NCBI RefSeq assembly: GCF_923081025.1
Contig: NZ_CAKLPZ010000001.1
Span: 1,950,154 to 2,014,153 of the forward strand
Length of the DNA stretch: 64,000 nucleotides
Direction of reading: 5' to 3'
Source: Neolewinella maritima
GTDB lineage: Bacteria; Bacteroidota; Bacteroidia; Chitinophagales; Saprospiraceae
Made by a program: the position numbers and the translations under genes. Positions 60,997 through 64,000 of the stretch are shown here, one piece after another; position 1 is the stretch's first letter; the number at the start of each line of letters is the position of its first letter. The notes below the pieces were generated by a model. It was not told where the DNA came from. It searched no databases and saw only the letters and a list, made by a program, of their open reading frames with translations.

Positions 60997-63717
60997 ATGC
61001 AACACCTACACCTATCCCTGTTATTCACACTTTTTTTACTTACTACCGGACTGTTCGCGCAGAGCACCGAGATCAGTGCCACCGTGGTCGATACCACCGG
61101 CACTACGCTACCCGGCGCGAACGCAATTCTGCTGCGTACTTCCGATACCTTGCTGACCGCATTCGGCACCACGGATGCCAAGGGGGAGTTTTTGATGCAG
61201 AAAGTACCAGCGGGGGAATACCTGCTGCGCGTGAGCTTTCTCGGCTTCGAGCGGCCGGATCAGTCCATCACCGTCACGGAATCGGATCAGTATTTGGGTC
61301 TGGGCGAACTGCGGATGTACCCCGCTGGCTTCCTGCTCAGTGGTGTTGAGGTCACTGCGGACCGCATACCCATCCGCATGAAGGGCGATACCATGCTCTA
61401 CGATGCGGGGGCCTTTGCCGTGGGCGAGAACGCCAAGGTAGAGGATCTACTCCGCCGACTACCGGGTATGAGCATCGACGCCAACGGACAGCTCACCTGG
61501 CGCGGGAAGCCCGTGCAGGAGATTATGATCAACGGTAAACCATTCTTTGCGGGCAACGCCGCCCTGGTCACCCAGAACCTGGATGCGGCTGCCCTAAAAA
61601 ATGTGGAGGTATTCGATCAGAAATCCGACGCGGAGGAGATCACTGGTGTAGACGACGGAGAGGAAAACACGACCGTGAACCTGGAGATGAAGGATGACTA
61701 CAAGGCTAAGGTATTCGGCGAACTGTACGGTGGCGGCGGTGTAGCCAGTAATGCGGATGCAGACCCCCGCTACGATGCGGGTGGCAAGCTGTTCCGCATC
61801 AGCGACGCCACTCAATTAGGACTGCTCGGTACGATCAACAATGTCAACCGAGTAGGCTTCACGGGCGACGAAATTCAAAACTTCAACCGGAGCTCCGGGC
61901 GCGGCAGCTTTATTAGCTGGGGTGATGAAGGTCAACTACCCTACTACGATGGCGGACAAACCCCGGGACAAAACCGCAGTATCGCTACAGGCATCAACTT
62001 CGGCCGCTCTATGGGCGAAAACGGACAGCTCACGCTCGACTACACACTATTTGATCGGCAGCAAACGCAGTCGCTCACCGAACGGCAGGGCTTCACCCGC
62101 GCAAGCGAGGAGCGGCAGATCAATAGCGTACAGACCGATGCGGCATCCAACTACAGCCACCGGCTGGGCTTCGAATACGAGCAGGAACTGGATACGACCT
62201 CGCGGTTCCGTGTGGGGGGCTCCGCCTACCTGACCGGCTCCGAAAATCGGGGTATTGCCCGCACCCAGATCAGCGATGGAACGGGGGAAGCGCAGAGTGA
62301 CTATACGGTCGACGACTTCAGCACGGGCGACTCGCCGGGGGGCAATCTGTTCACCCGCTACAACCGCCGCCTGGGCCGCAAAGCCGGCAGGAGCTTCAGC
62401 GCCAGCCTGAATGGCAACTACCGTAAAAATCAGACCGACCTGGAGATTCTCACCGAAGGCCTCGATGACGACCCCAACAGTACGCCGACCTTCGTCGGCT
62501 CCCTCGTCAACGGTCTACAGTTTCAGGATCGACGCACCAATTCGCTGAACCTCGGCGGTCAGACCAGCTATGTAGAACCCCTCACCACCAAACTGAGATT
62601 GGAAACCGAAATCGGTTTCGAAGTGGACGAAGACGAGGGCGACTACCGCTTTCGCCTCAACGAGTCGCGCACGACCAATCTTCTGACGCGAAACTGGACG
62701 GCGGTGCGCGCCGGTACCGGTTTAGTGTACCGCTATAAGAAGAGCAATAACCTGCAAGTGGGAGCCGACTTCAACAGCGGCACGCTGGGACTGAGCGGAG
62801 ATACCAGCCGTAGCGAGCGCTTCAACTATGTCCTGCCTAACTTTAGCTACCGCATACGGTCCGATAAGCTGTTCTACGGCCTCCGCTACCGCTCCTACGT
62901 GCAGGTGCCCGAGATCAGTCAGCTGCAGACCATTGCGCGTCCGTCCGTCACCGGCCGTGTCACGCTGGGCAACGTCAACCTTGAGCCCGCCGTGCGGCAC
63001 GACATGAGCGGAAACCTGTGGTTCAACGATCAGTTCCGTGCGCTCAGCGCCAGCGCCTACGTCAGCGCGGGCTATACCGACAATGCCTTCGGTAACAGCC
63101 TCACCTTCACCCCCGGGCAGCAGGTGTATCAGTCCATTAACGTGAGCCACAACTGGAATTATAATGTGTACCTGGGCTCCTCGATCGGCATGGACTTCAT
63201 CCGCGGAGAGCTGCGCATCAACGGCCGCGGCGGGGGCAGTCGCGGACAGGGCTTCGTGGACGGCGTGGCGCGAACGAACGTGACCACCAACTACAGCGGC
63301 ACCGTCGATTTGACCACGGAGTTCAACGAGAAGTCCTTCCTCAAACTAGGCTATACCTACGCCCGCAATGCCAACAGCTTTGACGACGAGGAGAGTGTAG
63401 ACATCGTCACCATCACCCACGACATCGCTACCCAGTTCGAGCTAGAGCTATCGGATACGTGGCGCTTCGAGAGTCGGTTCCTGTACCGCGTCTTCGAGGC
63501 TGCGGCCTTCGCCGGACAAACCAACGTGCCGGACCTGCGGGCCAGCTTCGAACTACGTCCCTTTAAAAAGGCCGGTCACTACTTTGTACTAAGCGGACAG
63601 GATCTACTGAACCAGAACACGGTGATCAACCGACAGGCACAGGCCTTCGTGACCTCGGAGACCATCAGCGACGGGCTGGGGCGCTACCTGCTGGCTACCT
63701 TTCACTACTCATTATAA
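60997..63717 (+). CDS. TonB-dependent receptor-type outer-membrane barrel with carboxypeptidase-regulatory domain
   Basis: A 906-residue outer-membrane protein. The signal peptide (to about residue 22) is followed by a CarboxypepD_reg-like domain (about 25-105: SATVVDTTGTTLPGANAIL, GEYLLRVSFLGFE), a plug-like segment (RLPGMSIDANGQLTWRGKPV with INGKPFFAGN) and a long barrel of the OMP_b-brl_3 type. The protein ends LLATFHYSL, with an aromatic near the C terminus as usual for barrels. No TonB box can be recognised with confidence. The operon with GLPGLI suggests uptake or surface display of an unknown substrate. Confidence 0.92.
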   Translation: MQHLHLSLLFTLFLLTTGLFAQSTEISATVVDTTGTTLPGANAILLRTSDTLLTAFGTTDAKGEFLMQKVPAGEYLLRVSFLGFERPDQSITVTESDQYLGLGELRMYPAGFLLSGVEVTADRIPIRMKGDTMLYDAGAFAVGENAKVEDLLRRLPGMSIDANGQLTWRGKPVQEIMINGKPFFAGNAALVTQNLDAAALKNVEVFDQKSDAEEITGVDDGEENTTVNLEMKDDYKAKVFGELYGGGGVASNADADPRYDAGGKLFRISDATQLGLLGTINNVNRVGFTGDEIQNFNRSSGRGSFISWGDEGQLPYYDGGQTPGQNRSIATGINFGRSMGENGQLTLDYTLFDRQQTQSLTERQGFTRASEERQINSVQTDAASNYSHRLGFEYEQELDTTSRFRVGGSAYLTGSENRGIARTQISDGTGEAQSDYTVDDFSTGDSPGGNLFTRYNRRLGRKAGRSFSASLNGNYRKNQTDLEILTEGLDDDPNSTPTFVGSLVNGLQFQDRRTNSLNLGGQTSYVEPLTTKLRLETEIGFEVDEDEGDYRFRLNESRTTNLLTRNWTAVRAGTGLVYRYKKSNNLQVGADFNSGTLGLSGDTSRSERFNYVLPNFSYRIRSDKLFYGLRYRSYVQVPEISQLQTIARPSVTGRVTLGNVNLEPAVRHDMSGNLWFNDQFRALSASAYVSAGYTDNAFGNSLTFTPGQQVYQSINVSHNWNYNVYLGSSIGMDFIRGELRINGRGGGSRGQGFVDGVARTNVTTNYSGTVDLTTEFNEKSFLKLGYTYARNANSFDDEESVDIVTITHDIATQFELELSDTWRFESRFLYRVFEAAAFAGQTNVPDLRASFELRPFKKAGHYFVLSGQDLLNQNTVINRQAQAFVTSETISDGLGRYLLATFHYSL

Positions 63718-63734
63718 AAAACCTTGCGCCCGGC

Positions 63735-63766
63735 TTGCAGGGCCGATATGGGCGAGCGTATATTTG
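63735..63766 (+). promoter_or_regulatory. Promoter of tRNA-Gly
   Basis: TATATTTG (63759-63766) is an exact TAnnTTTG box with TTG at 63735-63737 as a partial -33 element, 21 nt apart. It lies about 41 nt before the tRNA. Confidence 0.5.
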
Positions 63767-63807
63767 CAGCGCTTTAGCAATAAAGCATGGCTGAGCAGCC
63801 AGCAGAC

Positions 63808-63880
63808 GCGGATGTAGCTCAGTTGGTAGAGCGCAACCTTGCCAAGGTTGAGGTCGCCGGTTCGAACCTGGTCATCCGCT
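63808..63880 (+). tRNA. tRNA-Gly (anticodon GCC)
   Basis: A complete cloverleaf of 73 nt. The acceptor arm pairs GCGGATG with CATCCGC, the D arm is AGCTCAGTTGGTAGAGC, the anticodon arm CAACCTTGCCAAGGTTG has loop TTGCCAA with anticodon GCC, and the T arm contains GGTTCGAACC. The discriminator base is T, and CCA is not encoded. Confidence 0.98.
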
Positions 63881-63884
63881 CATT

Positions 63885-63923
63885 ACCCGGTCGCTTTCAC
63901 TTAGTGAAGGTGGCCGGGTTTTT
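63885..63923 (+). terminator. Terminator after tRNA-Gly
   Basis: An imperfect hairpin with outer stem ACCCGG/CCGGGT (63885-63890 with 63914-63919), inner pairs TTCAC/GTGAA, and a run of five T at 63919-63923. It lies 4 nt after the tRNA. Beyond it, 63924-64000 shows nothing assignable. Confidence 0.85.
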
Positions 63924-64000
63924 AGTTTGGTGCAACTCCCTGACAGTTCGGGGATTAGGCCCAATGCGGCGTTCAAACTCGTGGTACGAAAGGTACGGTT

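Overview
The window looks like chromosomal DNA of a GC-rich Bacteroidota, most likely a Saprospiria/Lewinella-type marine bacterium. The direct evidence is a type IX secretion (T9SS) type-B sorting domain on a large PKD protein, a GLPGLI-family/TonB-type receptor pair, DUF6503, DUF4159 and DUF6580 family proteins, several Bacteroidota -7 promoter boxes (TAnnTTTG), general absence of Shine-Dalgarno sequences, and a CCA-less tRNA-Gly. The genus is an inference from family content and GC, not a database result. Almost all of the window is coding, with very short gaps and five tail-to-tail overlaps of gene ends.

Layout. 1-4019 (minus): ppk1, an AcpH-like phosphodiesterase, a stand-alone HsdR-N-type PD-(D/E)XK protein and a fused double-ATPase ABC protein that runs off the left edge. 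4061-5838 (plus): two coupled methyltransferases that look like the plant chloroplast vitamin E enzymes VTE3 and VTE4; this is the most surprising locus. 5857-10540 (minus): glycerol kinase, a GT4 glycosyltransferase and an M1 metallopeptidase. 10770-16281 (plus): a membrane protein, a 0.7-kb array of alternating ~111-nt structured repeats, then DUF6580, DUF481 and prolyl-oligopeptidase genes. 16290-17792 (minus): xylulokinase. 17900-22804 (plus): NmrA oxidoreductase, MoxR-type AAA ATPase, a VWA protein with an HETSH motif, and a helical-repeat protein, packed as one unit. 22772-27253 (minus): Smc and a LysM/double-psi-barrel protein. 27539-33389 (plus): clpC, infC (TTG start), engB and a glycerolipid acyltransferase.

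33355-42105: deoxynucleoside kinase and folK (divergent, 15 nt apart), two small lipoproteins, a GNAT enzyme, the T9SS gliding-type protein, a degenerate TsaC-like protein, prfA, a histidine-phosphatase lipoprotein and a DUF819 permease. 42034-46852 (minus): an envelope-stress-like cluster (AI-2E transporter, membrane protein, secreted coiled coils, ferritin-like protein, DUF2945, MscS). 46902-50352: hldE-type kinase and ndk (minus), divergent from nrnA and an FKBP lipoprotein. 50414-55450 (minus): ilvD-ilvB-ilvN and an enoyl-CoA hydratase, with a telomere-like G-rich repeat between ilvB and ilvN. 55515-60053: an outer-membrane protein, a PPP-type phosphatase followed directly by a CotH-like kinase-fold protein, DUF4159, rsmE and a NifU-type protein. 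60229-63717: GLPGLI protein and TonB-type barrel. 63808-63880: tRNA-Gly(GCC).

Two signals cut across gene boundaries: a ~20-nt motif (TGCACCTGCGKSCSCGCCCA) found at least nine times in unrelated genes and in more than one reading frame, six of them about 40-60 nt inside genes for exported proteins; and the alternating repeat array near 12 kb.
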